NCBI GenBank assembly: GCA_019239965.1
Contig: JAFAZC010000073.1
Span: 1-50,100 of the forward strand
Reading direction: 5' to 3'
DNA from: Kutzneria sp.
GTDB lineage: Bacteria > Actinomycetota > Actinomycetes > Mycobacteriales > Pseudonocardiaceae
DNA: 50,100 nucleotides
Made by a program: the position numbers and the translations under genes. The notes below the pieces were generated by a model. It worked only from the letters and a program-made list of their open reading frames with translations, made no database searches and was not told where the DNA came from. Shown here piece by piece: positions 1 through 8,158 of the stretch (positions are counted from its first letter, which is position 1; each line of letters opens with the position of its first letter).

Positions 1-413
1 CCCACATAGCGATACAACGCTAGTCCATGCGTGGGAGTTCGCCTCGCGTACGCAATGTCTGATTTGTCGCAAACACGTCGACCTCGACGCCGCGAATCCC
101 GAAATCGTGATCTCGGCACGTGGTCGACATCTGCCCCAACCAGCACTGGCCGACCTGTTCGGATCAGCCGTCCTGTTGACAAGAACGAGTACACACTCAC
201 GGAGCCGTGAACACCACCGGCATCGAGGCCACACGCCTGCCAGCACCGGCTGCCACGTGCATCGACCGCCACCGAACGTCAAAGTGTGAATCTCTACATG
301 TGGGCGTGCCAAAGTGTGAATCTTTGATACGGATACTCTGCCCAAAACTGTATACTGACCGATTACTCAGAGGGTACTGTGACGCCTCCACCATCGATAC
401 TGGGGAGGTGACA
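1..413. other. Intergenic leader region with no gene seen
   Basis: No open frame here has a convincing start or protein character. The stretch holds the direct repeat listed separately (280-323) and a possible -10 element TATACT at 351-356. A TTGATA at 324-329 lies 21 bp upstream of it, which is too far for a standard -35, so the promoter is only tentative. The right end is the leader of the HTH gene, with a strong ribosome binding site GGGGAGGTG at 402-410. Confidence 0.5.
280..323. repeat. Direct repeat CAAAGTGTGAATCT, two copies 30 bp apart
   Basis: The 14-mer CAAAGTGTGAATCT occurs at 280-293 and again at 310-323. The start-to-start spacing of 30 bp is about three helical turns, so both copies face the same side of the DNA. 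They lie about 90-130 bp upstream of the HTH gene start and just before the candidate -10 element. This is the geometry of a tandem operator; the HTH protein itself is an obvious candidate ligand, but that is inference. Confidence 0.6.
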
Positions 414-770
414 ATGGCGACTGACCACTACCCGGCCGACAACACCGAGGCCGCCGCGAACGTCTTCGCCGGAGAACTCAAAAGGTGGCGGACACTGCGC
501 GGCTTGTCGAGAACCACGCTGGCGCGACGGATGGGCTACGACCGCTCCTATGTGTCCAAAGTGGAGAGTGGAGCAAAGCCACCATCAAGAGATTTCGCTT
601 TCCATGCGGAGAAGGCATTACACTCCGGCGGCGCGCTGTACAACGCGTATCGAGAGCACACCGCGACCGCCGACCGCTCGAGGCACGTCGACGAACAGTT
701 CGCCCGGGTGGCACCGCAGCCGCCGCACTACGCGAACGCGATGATCGGTGGCGCACCTCAAGCCGGGTGA
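414..770 (+). CDS. XRE-family HTH DNA-binding protein (118 aa)
   Basis: Small cytoplasmic regulator of the lambda-repressor/XRE type. Residues ~15-70 form a helix-turn-helix: the stretch RTTLARRMGYDRSYVSKVES has the usual 'xLA...S.vSkiE.G' pattern. The C-terminal ~45 residues are unordered and lack the long effector domain seen in many actinomycete XRE proteins, so this is a minimal version. The ATG at 414 is chosen because GGGGAGGTG lies just upstream; the open frame continues upstream to 207 but its translation there looks non-coding. It is monocistronic, convergent with the downstream hydrolase and separated from it by a long hairpin. No DUF397 partner gene, common beside such regulators, is visible. 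Target genes cannot be inferred beyond possible autoregulation through the repeat at 280-323. Confidence 0.8.
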   Translation: MATDHYPADNTEAAANVFAGELKRWRTLRGLSRTTLARRMGYDRSYVSKVESGAKPPSRDFAFHAEKALHSGGALYNAYREHTATADRSRHVDEQFARVAPQPPHYANAMIGGAPQAG

Positions 771-847
771 TGAGAAAACCCATATCTGATGCGTTGCTTC
801 GGACGTTCCCGCGTACGCCCGGCATGGCCGCATCAACTGGTGACAGG

Positions 848-895
848 CAGATCTGACACAGCGGGCCACATGAGGGGCCCGCTGTGTCAGATCTG
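848..895. terminator. Perfect 20-bp hairpin, bidirectional terminator
   Basis: The arm CAGATCTGACACAGCGGGCC (848-867) and its exact reverse complement (876-895) flank an 8-nt loop. It lies between two convergent genes and ends 2 nt before the stop codon of the leftward hydrolase at 898. There is no long T tract, which is usual for actinobacterial terminators. Confidence 0.8.
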
Positions 896-897
896 TC

Positions 898-1944
898 CTA
901 GACGCCGACGTACTGGCGGAGCCAGCCACGCGTGACATCTCGGTAGTCCGGCGCGTTCTCGGCCAACGCGACGGCATGTCCCGCGCCGGGCAGGACGTAG
1001 ACAGACAGTTTGGCCGCGGGACCGAAGTACATCGACTCGGCGGCCCGCAGTGACTCCGCCGTGGAACAGTCTCGGACGAGCCCGCAAAATCCGGTGTCCT
1101 TGGTGCCATTGACGAGCAGCACGGGGGCTGAGATACCGCGTGATATCGGGCTGGCCAGTCCGAGGCCAATGATCTCCGGGAGACTGGAGAGGGATACCTG
1201 GTCCTTGGCAACCATCTCGTCGGCTTGGACGACACCGGGCTCGACATCAGTCGAGGAGAAGTACATCTCATCGCGATCGCCGGGCCTGCTTGTCAGGTAT
1301 CCCGGGTCGCCACCCCGCTTGGCCAGCTGTGGGTCGAGCGTCACCGGCTGCAGACCGAGAGCCATGTCCTTGATGACAACCGGCGCGTTCGGGACATGTG
1401 TCATACCGGTGAGCACCACGCCGTCCACGTCATGGTAGGCGCTGGCCTCCAGCACCGCGATCGCCGATCCGGCTGAGTGGCCGACCAGGACGACCTTCTC
1501 GAATCTCGTCCCGCCTAGCTTGCCGACACGCAGGGCCTGGACCACCTGATGCACCGCGGAGGACTGGCCCGCGCCAGTGACCAGCACGCTCAACGGGCGA
1601 GAACTCTGACCGACCCCGAGTTCGTCGACCGCGAAGGTGGCCAGTCCGTTCCTGGCCATGTCCCGCTGGTACGAATAGCGGTCCGGCTCGTACGGCAGGT
1701 CCCAGTACTTCCGGTTGAACGTCGCACCGGGCAGGAGAACCTGCACCATCTTGGACCCGCCACTGGCGGGGGAACACAGCTGTCCGTGCATGATCTGGCC
1801 GAGCAGCACAGCCGACACTGGCACGTCGGCCTCGGTGCATGTCACTTGCGCGGCGGCGGACGCCGATCCTGGCACGCCGACCATCCCGACCAGCACCGCA
1901 CACCCGGTGAGGATGGCGGCGATCGGGGCTCGTAGGGGTCTCAC
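898..1944 (-). CDS. Secreted alpha/beta hydrolase (348 aa)
   Basis: An exported serine hydrolase. The N-terminus has a Sec signal (RAP, then a hydrophobic stretch, then an A-S-A cleavage region around residue 30). The fold is shown by the nucleophile elbow VLVGHSAGSAIAV near residue 155, a later Asp in NGTKDTGFCG, and a catalytic-His candidate in LPGAGHAVAL near the C-terminus. Several cysteines (CTEADV, GQLCSP, FCGLVRDC) suggest disulfides, as expected for an extracellular enzyme. The substrate is unknown; the length and the absence of a lid-rich insertion fit an esterase or lipase-like member. It is a single leftward gene, divergent from the methyltransferase at 2133 and convergent with the HTH gene. 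Confidence 0.85.
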   Translation of the reverse strand: MRPLRAPIAAILTGCAVLVGMVGVPGSASAAAQVTCTEADVPVSAVLLGQIMHGQLCSPASGGSKMVQVLLPGATFNRKYWDLPYEPDRYSYQRDMARNGLATFAVDELGVGQSSRPLSVLVTGAGQSSAVHQVVQALRVGKLGGTRFEKVVLVGHSAGSAIAVLEASAYHDVDGVVLTGMTHVPNAPVVIKDMALGLQPVTLDPQLAKRGGDPGYLTSRPGDRDEMYFSSTDVEPGVVQADEMVAKDQVSLSSLPEIIGLGLASPISRGISAPVLLVNGTKDTGFCGLVRDCSTAESLRAAESMYFGPAAKLSVYVLPGAGHAVALAENAPDYRDVTRGWLRQYVGV

Positions 1945-2132
1945 TGAACAATCCTTTCTCGTTCGGGAAGGGAGAGCGCGGAGTGCAGGCTATAGCCGTT
2001 GGCGGCGTGTCGAACAACAGCAACGCTTTCGGATGAATCTTGGCTGGCGCGCTCTGCCGATTGGGGCATGACCACGCCGACGACGGCGACGGCGTGGGTA
2101 GGCTGACCCGGACATCATGCGAAGAGGGTGGG

Positions 2133-2957
2133 ATGTCCGCCGTGGCGGCTGACTGGATACCGGACGACGTAGACCGACTCAAGGCGAGTCCATCGCGAGT
2201 GTACGACTATCTTCTCGGCGGCGGCTGCAACTTCTCGGTGGATCGTGAATGGGCAGAACAGGCCATCAGGCGGATGCCGTGGATTCGCGCGGCGGCCCGT
2301 TCCAATCGCACGTTCCTGCGCCGTGCGGTTGCCTTCTGCGCCGGGGCCGGGGTACGGCAGTTCCTTGATCTCGGCTCGGGTATTCCGACGGCGCAGAGTG
2401 TCCACGAGATCGCGAGAAGGATCGATCCGGAATCTCGGGTCGTCTACGTCGACAATGAGCGGGTCGCGGTATCCCACAGCGAACTGCTGTTGGCTGACAT
2501 CAAGGGCACCGGCATCATCGAGGCCGACCTGTGCGACGTCGACTACGTCCTCGAGCACGACACAACCAGGAGCCTGCTTGACTTCGACCAGCCGGTCGCA
2601 CTGATCATCACCGCCGCGCTGTACTACGTCGCCGACCCTGATCTCGCGGTGAACACGGTCAAACGGTACCTGGCGGCATTGGCACCAGGAAGCTATCTCG
2701 TGCTGTCACACGCCACACTCGGCCGGCATGAGCAGGACGCGATGAAACTCAGCCATGTGTTGGAGATGACCAAGTCGCTCACCACGTCGGCGACCGCGCG
2801 TTCTCCTGAATGGATCCTCGGCCTGTTCGACGGTCTGGACATCGTCGAGCCGGGTCTGGTCTACACATCGAACTGGCGGCCGGAGGGGCCGCAGTCCGTC
2901 GACGAGTCTCCCTGGCAGGCGGCGGTGTTGGCCGCCGTCGGCCGCAAGACACCATAG
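2133..2957 (+). CDS. DUF574-type S-adenosylmethionine methyltransferase (274 aa)
   Basis: A member of the actinobacterial 'SAM methyltransferase' family (DUF574/Methyltransf_19), recognised from the N-terminal pattern ASPSRVYDYLLGGGCNFSVD, the glycine-rich SAM site FLDLGSGIPT, and an acidic end of strand 2 in VYVDNE. About 270 residues is the normal family length. The start ATG at 2133 follows GAAGAGGGTGGG; the frame is open further upstream but that part is not protein-like. Substrates of this family are not established. The P450 gene begins 20 nt downstream, so the two are probably co-transcribed and may act on one small molecule (inference). Confidence 0.85.
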   Translation: MSAVAADWIPDDVDRLKASPSRVYDYLLGGGCNFSVDREWAEQAIRRMPWIRAAARSNRTFLRRAVAFCAGAGVRQFLDLGSGIPTAQSVHEIARRIDPESRVVYVDNERVAVSHSELLLADIKGTGIIEADLCDVDYVLEHDTTRSLLDFDQPVALIITAALYYVADPDLAVNTVKRYLAALAPGSYLVLSHATLGRHEQDAMKLSHVLEMTKSLTTSATARSPEWILGLFDGLDIVEPGLVYTSNWRPEGPQSVDESPWQAAVLAAVGRKTP

Positions 2958-2977
2958 GAACCAAGAAGGTGATGGGG

Positions 2978-4222
2978 ATGCCAGCAGCATCGTCGACGGG
3001 CGATCCCACCCAGGTACCGGCACCACTCACGGCGAAGGACATCACCGTTGGCGGTATCGGGCCGGTATGCCGAGGACGACTGACCACTGGCATCGACGCG
3101 TGGCTCGTCACTCGGTACGACGAGGTCGCGGCCGCACTCACCGACCACCGGCTCGTCATGTCCGCTCCGGAGATTCAGGCGGACCTGGTGGCACGTGGTG
3201 AGCTTCCAGAACGCTTCGGGAGCTTGTTCCAGCGGCGGACCAAGACCTTGCTGAGCACCGATCCTCCCGAGCACACCCGGCTACGCAGGCTGGTGAACCC
3301 CAGTTTCGTCGGGCGTCGGATCGAGGCGCTGCGCCCGCGGGCACAGGAGATCTGCGACGGGCTGGCCGCAGCCATGGCCGTGTCGGCTGACAGCGGCCAG
3401 GCCGTCGACGTGATCAGTTCCTTCGCGTTCCCACTGTCGGTCATGATGATCTGCGAACTGCTTGGCGTTCCCGCCAAGGACCGCGAGAAGTTTCGGGAGT
3501 GGTCTCAGGCAATCGTTTTCGACCACGGAGACCGGGAATCCGTCGCGGCATATGCTCAAGGCGCGGCAAGCCTTGACGAGTACTTCGGCACACTCGTCGA
3601 ATGTAAGCGCACACAGCCTGCCGAGGACTTGGTCAGCCAGCTTGTCGCCAGTTATGAGCTCGAGCCGGTCACAGACGACGCCGAACTGCGAGCAATGCTG
3701 TCCCTGCTGCTGATCGCCGGATACGAGACCACGGCCAACCTGATTGGCAACAGTGTGCTCCTGCTCAGCCGCCACCCCGACCAGCTGGCCGTTCTTCGCC
3801 ACGACCCCACCCTGCTCCCCGCCGCGGTCGAGGAATGCTTGCGGCACGTCGGTCCGGTCGCCTTCAGCTCAATGCGGTTCACCACAGACGACATCCAGTT
3901 CGGCGAGGTCACCGTGCCGAGAGGGCAGGTGGTCGCGTTGGGATTGTGGGCAGCCGATCACGATCCCGAGCGGTTCACCGATCCCAACACCTTCGACGTC
4001 AGCCGAAAGGACAACACGCATCTGGCCTTTGGGCGGGGCGCCCACTTCTGCGTCGGCGCAGCTCTCGCGCGGATGGAGGCGCAGGTCGGCCTCGGCACGC
4101 TGGTGCGGTTGTTCGACCGATTCACACTCGGGGTGACTGAAGACGAACTGCGGTGGCGGCCGGCCAACACCCGAGGTCCACGGCAGCTGCCGATCGTGCT
4201 CACCAGACGCCCGGTCGAGTAG
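2978..4222 (+). CDS. Cytochrome P450 (414 aa)
   Basis: A soluble bacterial class I P450 needing ferredoxin partners encoded elsewhere. All signature motifs are present: I-helix LLLIAGYETTANL with the oxygen-activating acid-alcohol pair (E-T), the K-helix ExxR in EECLRHVG, and the heme-thiolate loop FGRGAHFCVGAALARME. A central TDPPEHTRLRRLVNPSF is the usual C-helix region. ATG 2978 is preferred over ATG 2972 or GTG 2969 because AAGAAGG at 2963-2969 is then 8 nt away. It follows the methyltransferase by 20 nt and precedes the PAP2 gene by 35 nt. The substrate is unknown; the pairing with a methyltransferase hints at tailoring of a metabolite. Confidence 0.93.
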   Translation: MPAASSTGDPTQVPAPLTAKDITVGGIGPVCRGRLTTGIDAWLVTRYDEVAAALTDHRLVMSAPEIQADLVARGELPERFGSLFQRRTKTLLSTDPPEHTRLRRLVNPSFVGRRIEALRPRAQEICDGLAAAMAVSADSGQAVDVISSFAFPLSVMMICELLGVPAKDREKFREWSQAIVFDHGDRESVAAYAQGAASLDEYFGTLVECKRTQPAEDLVSQLVASYELEPVTDDAELRAMLSLLLIAGYETTANLIGNSVLLLSRHPDQLAVLRHDPTLLPAAVEECLRHVGPVAFSSMRFTTDDIQFGEVTVPRGQVVALGLWAADHDPERFTDPNTFDVSRKDNTHLAFGRGAHFCVGAALARMEAQVGLGTLVRLFDRFTLGVTEDELRWRPANTRGPRQLPIVLTRRPVE

Positions 4223-4257
4223 ACCGCGGTCCTTCTCAGCGTTTGTATCCTCCTGTC

Positions 4258-4992
4258 GTGCCCTCAGCTCAACGGCTCGTGCCCGCCAGATCGCGGCTTT
4301 TCGCCGTGACAGTCGCGGTGCTGTGCGCCGCGTGCGTCGCGGTGCTCGGGGTGGCACTGCACGACCAGCGACACGGGAACGAACTCGATGACGCCGTGAC
4401 CAGTTGGGGCGACCGCGAGTTCGGACACGACAGTCCTTTCCTGCGCGACGCACTCCACCTGGCGGATCCACCCGTTGTGCTCGGCGCCCTGATCGCGGTT
4501 CTGATCATCGGGCTGCGGCGTGGTCGCCGGGACGTCGCCGTACTCGCGGTGCTGGGACCGGGCAGCGCGGTGTCGTTCACCGAACTGGTGGCGAAACCGC
4601 TGGTACATCGCACGTATGGCACCACGCTGGCATTCCCGAGCGGCCACACCGCCGCGATCACCTCGATCTCCCTCGTGCTGTATGTCGCCCTGTTCAGCGG
4701 ACGGGCCGCCGTCACCGCGCGGCTCATGGCAGCGTTGTCTCTAGCCGCGATCGTTGCCCTTGTGGCGTTCGCGTTGATCGATTGCGGCTATCACTACGCG
4801 TCGGACACGATCGGCGGCTTCAGTGTGGCGATAGGTATGGTGACCGGTATCGCCCTGGTGGTCGACAGTGCGGCCATCCAGCGGGCCCGGCGGAGAGCCG
4901 CGAACCACCGAACGGCCGATTCCGGTGTCGTGCCGGACGCAACTCTGGGGTGCCCTGTTTACACAGCCCACGCGCCTGGCGAAAATCGCTGA
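4258..4992 (+). CDS. PAP2-family membrane phosphatase (244 aa)
   Basis: An integral membrane phosphatase of the type-2 phosphatidic acid phosphatase family, acting on lipid phosphates or pyrophosphates at the outer face of the membrane. It has about six hydrophobic segments. Motif 1 reads KPLVHRTYG, motif 2 is FPSGHTA, and motif 3 ends YHYASD, giving the catalytic His and Asp. The 'SR' that normally opens motif 3 is missing: the equivalent positions read A-L in FALIDCGYHYASD, which may weaken phosphate binding. The start is taken as GTG 4258; there is no clear Shine-Dalgarno, so a leaderless or coupled start is possible. The GHL10 gene starts 2 nt after the stop. Confidence 0.83.
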   Translation: MPSAQRLVPARSRLFAVTVAVLCAACVAVLGVALHDQRHGNELDDAVTSWGDREFGHDSPFLRDALHLADPPVVLGALIAVLIIGLRRGRRDVAVLAVLGPGSAVSFTELVAKPLVHRTYGTTLAFPSGHTAAITSISLVLYVALFSGRAAVTARLMAALSLAAIVALVAFALIDCGYHYASDTIGGFSVAIGMVTGIALVVDSAAIQRARRRAANHRTADSGVVPDATLGCPVYTAHAPGENR

Positions 4993-4994
4993 CC

Positions 4995-6521
4995 ATGAGG
5001 GGTCACGACGGATCGGGTCGGGGGCCAGCCGCGCGCGGACTCGTGGCGATCGCCGCGTTGGTGGCCAGTGTCCTGGTGCTCTCCGCCACCGACTCCACCG
5101 CGCTGCCGGGCTCGGCCCGTCACGAGTTGCGCGGAATGTGGATCGCCAGTGTCGCCAACATCGACTGGCCCTCGCGCCAGGGGCTCCCGGCCGCACAGCA
5201 GCGTCAGGAGTACGTAAGCCTGCTCGACAGGGCAAAACTGCTCAACATCAACGCCGTGTTCGTCCAGATCAGGCCCACCGCCGACGCCTTCTACCCATCC
5301 AAACTCGAGCCCTGGTCGCGGTATCTGACCGGCCGACAGGGTGGAGATCCAGGTTACGATCCGCTGGCCTTTCTCGTTTCCGAAGCGCACAAACGGGATC
5401 TGGAGTTCCACGCCTGGTTCAACCCGTACCGGGTCAGCCTGCACGACGATCCCTCTGAACTCGTGCCGACCCATCCGGCCAGACTGCACCCGGACTGGCT
5501 GATCAGCTACGGAGGCCAGCTCTACTACGATCCCGGTGTTCCCGCCGCACGAGTGTTCGTCGAGCGGGTCATCCTGGACACCACCCGGCGCTACGACATC
5601 GACGGCGTGCACTTCGACGACTACTTCTACCCCTATCCGGTCGCCGGCGAGCAGTTCCCCGACGAGCGGACCTACCAGACCTACGGCGCGAGCAGGTTCC
5701 CCGACAAGGGCGACTGGCGGCGCGACAACGTCAACCAGCTGATCAGCGACCTGTCCCAACGGATCCACCAGGTCAAACCGTGGGTCGCGTTCGGGGTGAG
5801 TCCGTTCGGGGTGTGGCGGGACAGGCGAACCGATCCGACCGGTTCCGACACGACGGCCGGTGTTCACGACTACGACGACCTGTACGCCGACACGAGAACG
5901 TGGATTCGTCACCGCTGGGTCGACTACATCGCGCCGCAACTGTACTGGCCCATCGGATTCACGGTCGCCGACTACGCGAAGCTGTTGCCATGGTGGGTCA
6001 ATGAGGTTGCTGGCAGCGGCGTCGCGCTCTACATCGGGCAGGCCGCCTCACGAATCGGGTCGAGCAGCCCGGCCGGATGGGACAACCCTCGGGAAATGCC
6101 CAACCACATAGCGCTGGACCGCAGCACGCCAGGAATCGGCGGAGACATCTTCTTCAACGCCACCGCCCTGCTCGACAACCGACTGGGATTCGCCGACCGG
6201 CTCCGCACGGACCTGTACCAGTGGCCCGCACTCGTGCCGGCCAGGGCCACACTGCCCGGCCATCCGCCGCCTCGGCCAGCGCCGATCGGCGCCCAAGAGC
6301 CGACCGCTCAGGGGCCGACGCTGAGGTGGATTGGATTTCCCACGACGGCGTCTTACGGCGTGTACCGCGACGACCGGCTCATCGCCACGATACGGGCAGA
6401 CGGGCCGCTGGCCAGCTTCACTGACCGTGCCGCCGATCAAGGACGACACACATACGCGGTCACCGCATCCGACCGCGAACACCACGAGAGCCCACCGAGC
6501 GGAATCGAGGGCAGTCGATGA
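4995..6521 (+). CDS. Secreted GHL10-type (DUF187) glycoside hydrolase (508 aa)
   Basis: An exported glycoside hydrolase of the GHL10/DUF187 family, a TIM-barrel group thought to act on cell-wall or exopolysaccharide glycans. Residues 1-~36 are a signal sequence. Family hallmarks follow: LRGMWIASVANIDWPS at the start, VFVQIRPTADAFYPSKLEPWS, FHAWFNPYRVS, the DGVHFDDYFYPYP segment with the likely catalytic acids, and YIAPQLYWPIG. After a proline-rich linker (~residues 415-430) the last ~80 residues form an FN3-like beta domain. ATG 4995 lies 2 nt after the PAP2 stop, and the stop overlaps the next gene by 4 nt, so these three genes are one transcript. Confidence 0.87.
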   Translation: MRGHDGSGRGPAARGLVAIAALVASVLVLSATDSTALPGSARHELRGMWIASVANIDWPSRQGLPAAQQRQEYVSLLDRAKLLNINAVFVQIRPTADAFYPSKLEPWSRYLTGRQGGDPGYDPLAFLVSEAHKRDLEFHAWFNPYRVSLHDDPSELVPTHPARLHPDWLISYGGQLYYDPGVPAARVFVERVILDTTRRYDIDGVHFDDYFYPYPVAGEQFPDERTYQTYGASRFPDKGDWRRDNVNQLISDLSQRIHQVKPWVAFGVSPFGVWRDRRTDPTGSDTTAGVHDYDDLYADTRTWIRHRWVDYIAPQLYWPIGFTVADYAKLLPWWVNEVAGSGVALYIGQAASRIGSSSPAGWDNPREMPNHIALDRSTPGIGGDIFFNATALLDNRLGFADRLRTDLYQWPALVPARATLPGHPPPRPAPIGAQEPTAQGPTLRWIGFPTTASYGVYRDDRLIATIRADGPLASFTDRAADQGRHTYAVTASDREHHESPPSGIEGSR

Positions 6522-7819
6522 GCGTGCGAACGGCAAGACTGATCGGCGTCCTGTGCACTGCCACCGCCGCGCTGGTGGCACAGCTGGCCATGGCGCCGGC
6601 CCAAGCGGCCGCAGCGGCCGGCCGGCACCACGACGACACATCGATCGACTTCCGGCAATGGCGAACTGGTGCCGACTTCGCCGCGGGCCAGGCCGAGGGA
6701 GTGCGCGACGACGGCACCGGACTGGTGATCGCCAATCCAGTCGGCACGATCACCCGAACCGAGCCGAACCTGGGCACCACGGAGACCTACCAGTACGCCC
6801 GCTGGACCTCTCCCGGCTATTCGCCGGGATTCGGTGCCACCGAGCTGATCGCCTCATGGAACGCGACGACGCCGCCGGGCACGTGGCTCCAGGCGGAGAT
6901 GCGGGGCCAGTCCTCGAGTGGGGCGCGCACCGGCTGGTACGTCATGGGGCAATGGGCCTCCGGCGACAACGACATCCAGCGCCGCAGCGTATCCGGCCAG
7001 TCCGACGCCACCGGAACCGTCGACGTCGACACCTTCAAGACCTCAGGCACCGCCACCCTCAACTCCTACCAGCTCAGGGTGAGCCTGTACCGTTTGCAGG
7101 GCAGCACGAACACACCGGTCGTCACGATGGTCGGCGCGATGACATCGGCGGTCCCGGATCGGTTCACCGTGCCCACCAGCCCGGCCGGTGGCGCGTGGGG
7201 CACGGAGCTGCCCGTTCCGAGCTATTCACAGAACATCCACGTCGGCCAGTATCCGCAGTACGACGGGGGTGGTGAGGCGTGGTGCAGTCCGACCTCGACA
7301 GCGATGGTCATCAGCTACTGGGGCAAGCAGCCAACACCCGACCAGCTTTCCTGGGTGGACCCGAGCTACCAGGACCCGGTCGTGGACGTCGCCGCCCGCG
7401 GGACCTACGACTATGACTACTCAGGCGCTGGAAACTGGCCATTCAACACCGCCTACGCCGCGAGCTATGGGCTGGATGCCCATGTCACCAGGCTGCACTC
7501 GCTGACCGAGCTGGAGCGGTACATCAGCAAGGGCATCCCGGTGATCACGTCGCAGTCGTTCTTGTCCAGTGAGCTGGACGGTGCGGGCTACAGCACCTCC
7601 GGCCACATCATGGTCGTGGTCGGGTTCACCAGGACAGGTGACGTGATCACGCACGACCCCGCGTCGAGTGACGACGCCGCGGTGCGCAACGTCTACAAGC
7701 GCGGCCAGTTCGAAAACGTGTGGCTGCGGACCAAGCGCCACCTCGAAGACGGGTCGGTCAGCGACGGTCCTGGTGGGGTGGTCTACGTGATCACCCCGCA
7801 CGGCATGCCGCTTCCCTAG
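6518..7819 (+). CDS. Secreted C39-like cysteine peptidase (433 aa)
   Basis: An exported papain-fold peptidase of the 'peptidase C39-like' family. A signal peptide ends near residues 30-33 (APAQA-AAA). Residues ~40-215 form a beta-rich domain of unknown role. The peptidase domain (~220-433) has the nucleophile Cys256 in GGEAWCSPTST, the catalytic His363 in GHIMVVVGFT, and an Asp in THDPAS. The family is distinct from C39 domains of bacteriocin exporters because no ABC module is attached. The start ATG overlaps the previous stop (ATGA at 6518). Co-expression with a glycan hydrolase and a lipid phosphatase suggests an envelope or extracellular degradation role (inference). Confidence 0.85.
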   Translation: MSVRTARLIGVLCTATAALVAQLAMAPAQAAAAAGRHHDDTSIDFRQWRTGADFAAGQAEGVRDDGTGLVIANPVGTITRTEPNLGTTETYQYARWTSPGYSPGFGATELIASWNATTPPGTWLQAEMRGQSSSGARTGWYVMGQWASGDNDIQRRSVSGQSDATGTVDVDTFKTSGTATLNSYQLRVSLYRLQGSTNTPVVTMVGAMTSAVPDRFTVPTSPAGGAWGTELPVPSYSQNIHVGQYPQYDGGGEAWCSPTSTAMVISYWGKQPTPDQLSWVDPSYQDPVVDVAARGTYDYDYSGAGNWPFNTAYAASYGLDAHVTRLHSLTELERYISKGIPVITSQSFLSSELDGAGYSTSGHIMVVVGFTRTGDVITHDPASSDDAAVRNVYKRGQFENVWLRTKRHLEDGSVSDGPGGVVYVITPHGMPLP

Positions 7820-7830
7820 ACCGGCTGCCC

Positions 7831-7873
7831 GCGTCGGTGGACACGGCACGGATCCCGTGGCCCGCGCCGACGC
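7831..7873 (+). terminator. Composite hairpin after the C39 peptidase
   Basis: The outer arms GCGTCGG (7831-7837) and CCGACGC (7867-7873) pair perfectly and enclose an inner hairpin CACGG-ATC-CCGTG (7847-7859). It starts 12 nt after the peptidase stop, where the rightward run of genes ends. Confidence 0.6.
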
Positions 7874-8158
7874 CAATATGACCACGTCAAGATAACGATG
7901 TGATCGTGACTCTTGCTAACCCCGGATCGCCTCTGTTGGAGGGGGACCGATCCCGCTATGATCTCTGGACTAGGGCCGGTCAGGACCGTGCCGACGCGCA
8001 ACGCGCGCGGCTCTGGCCGGCTTTCCCATTCCCCGGATCGCCTCTGTCGCCGCCATACCGCCGACGGGGTGTCCCGTCGCCGAGCAGGTCGCCATACTCA
8101 CTCGATCGTGGCACGCTGGCACGACGTTCGCAGGCGAGGTCGAGAAGGTGGTGGGCGG
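7874..8158 (+). promoter_or_regulatory. mscR upstream region: candidate promoter and 17-bp direct repeat
   Basis: A possible sigma-A promoter is TTGGAG (7936-7941), a 15-bp spacer, then TATGAT (7957-7962), which would give a leader of about 190 nt. The 17-mer CCCCGGATCGCCTCTGT occurs at 7920-7936, touching the -35, and again at 8031-8047, 111 bp downstream. No gene is supported in this stretch. The short spacer makes the promoter tentative. Confidence 0.35.

Noticed and set aside
4404..4994. N-terminal 197 codons upstream of the GHL10 gene in the same frame
   Set aside because: They overlap the PAP2 gene and read as Arg/Pro-rich shadow; the signal peptide begins at the ATG at 4995.
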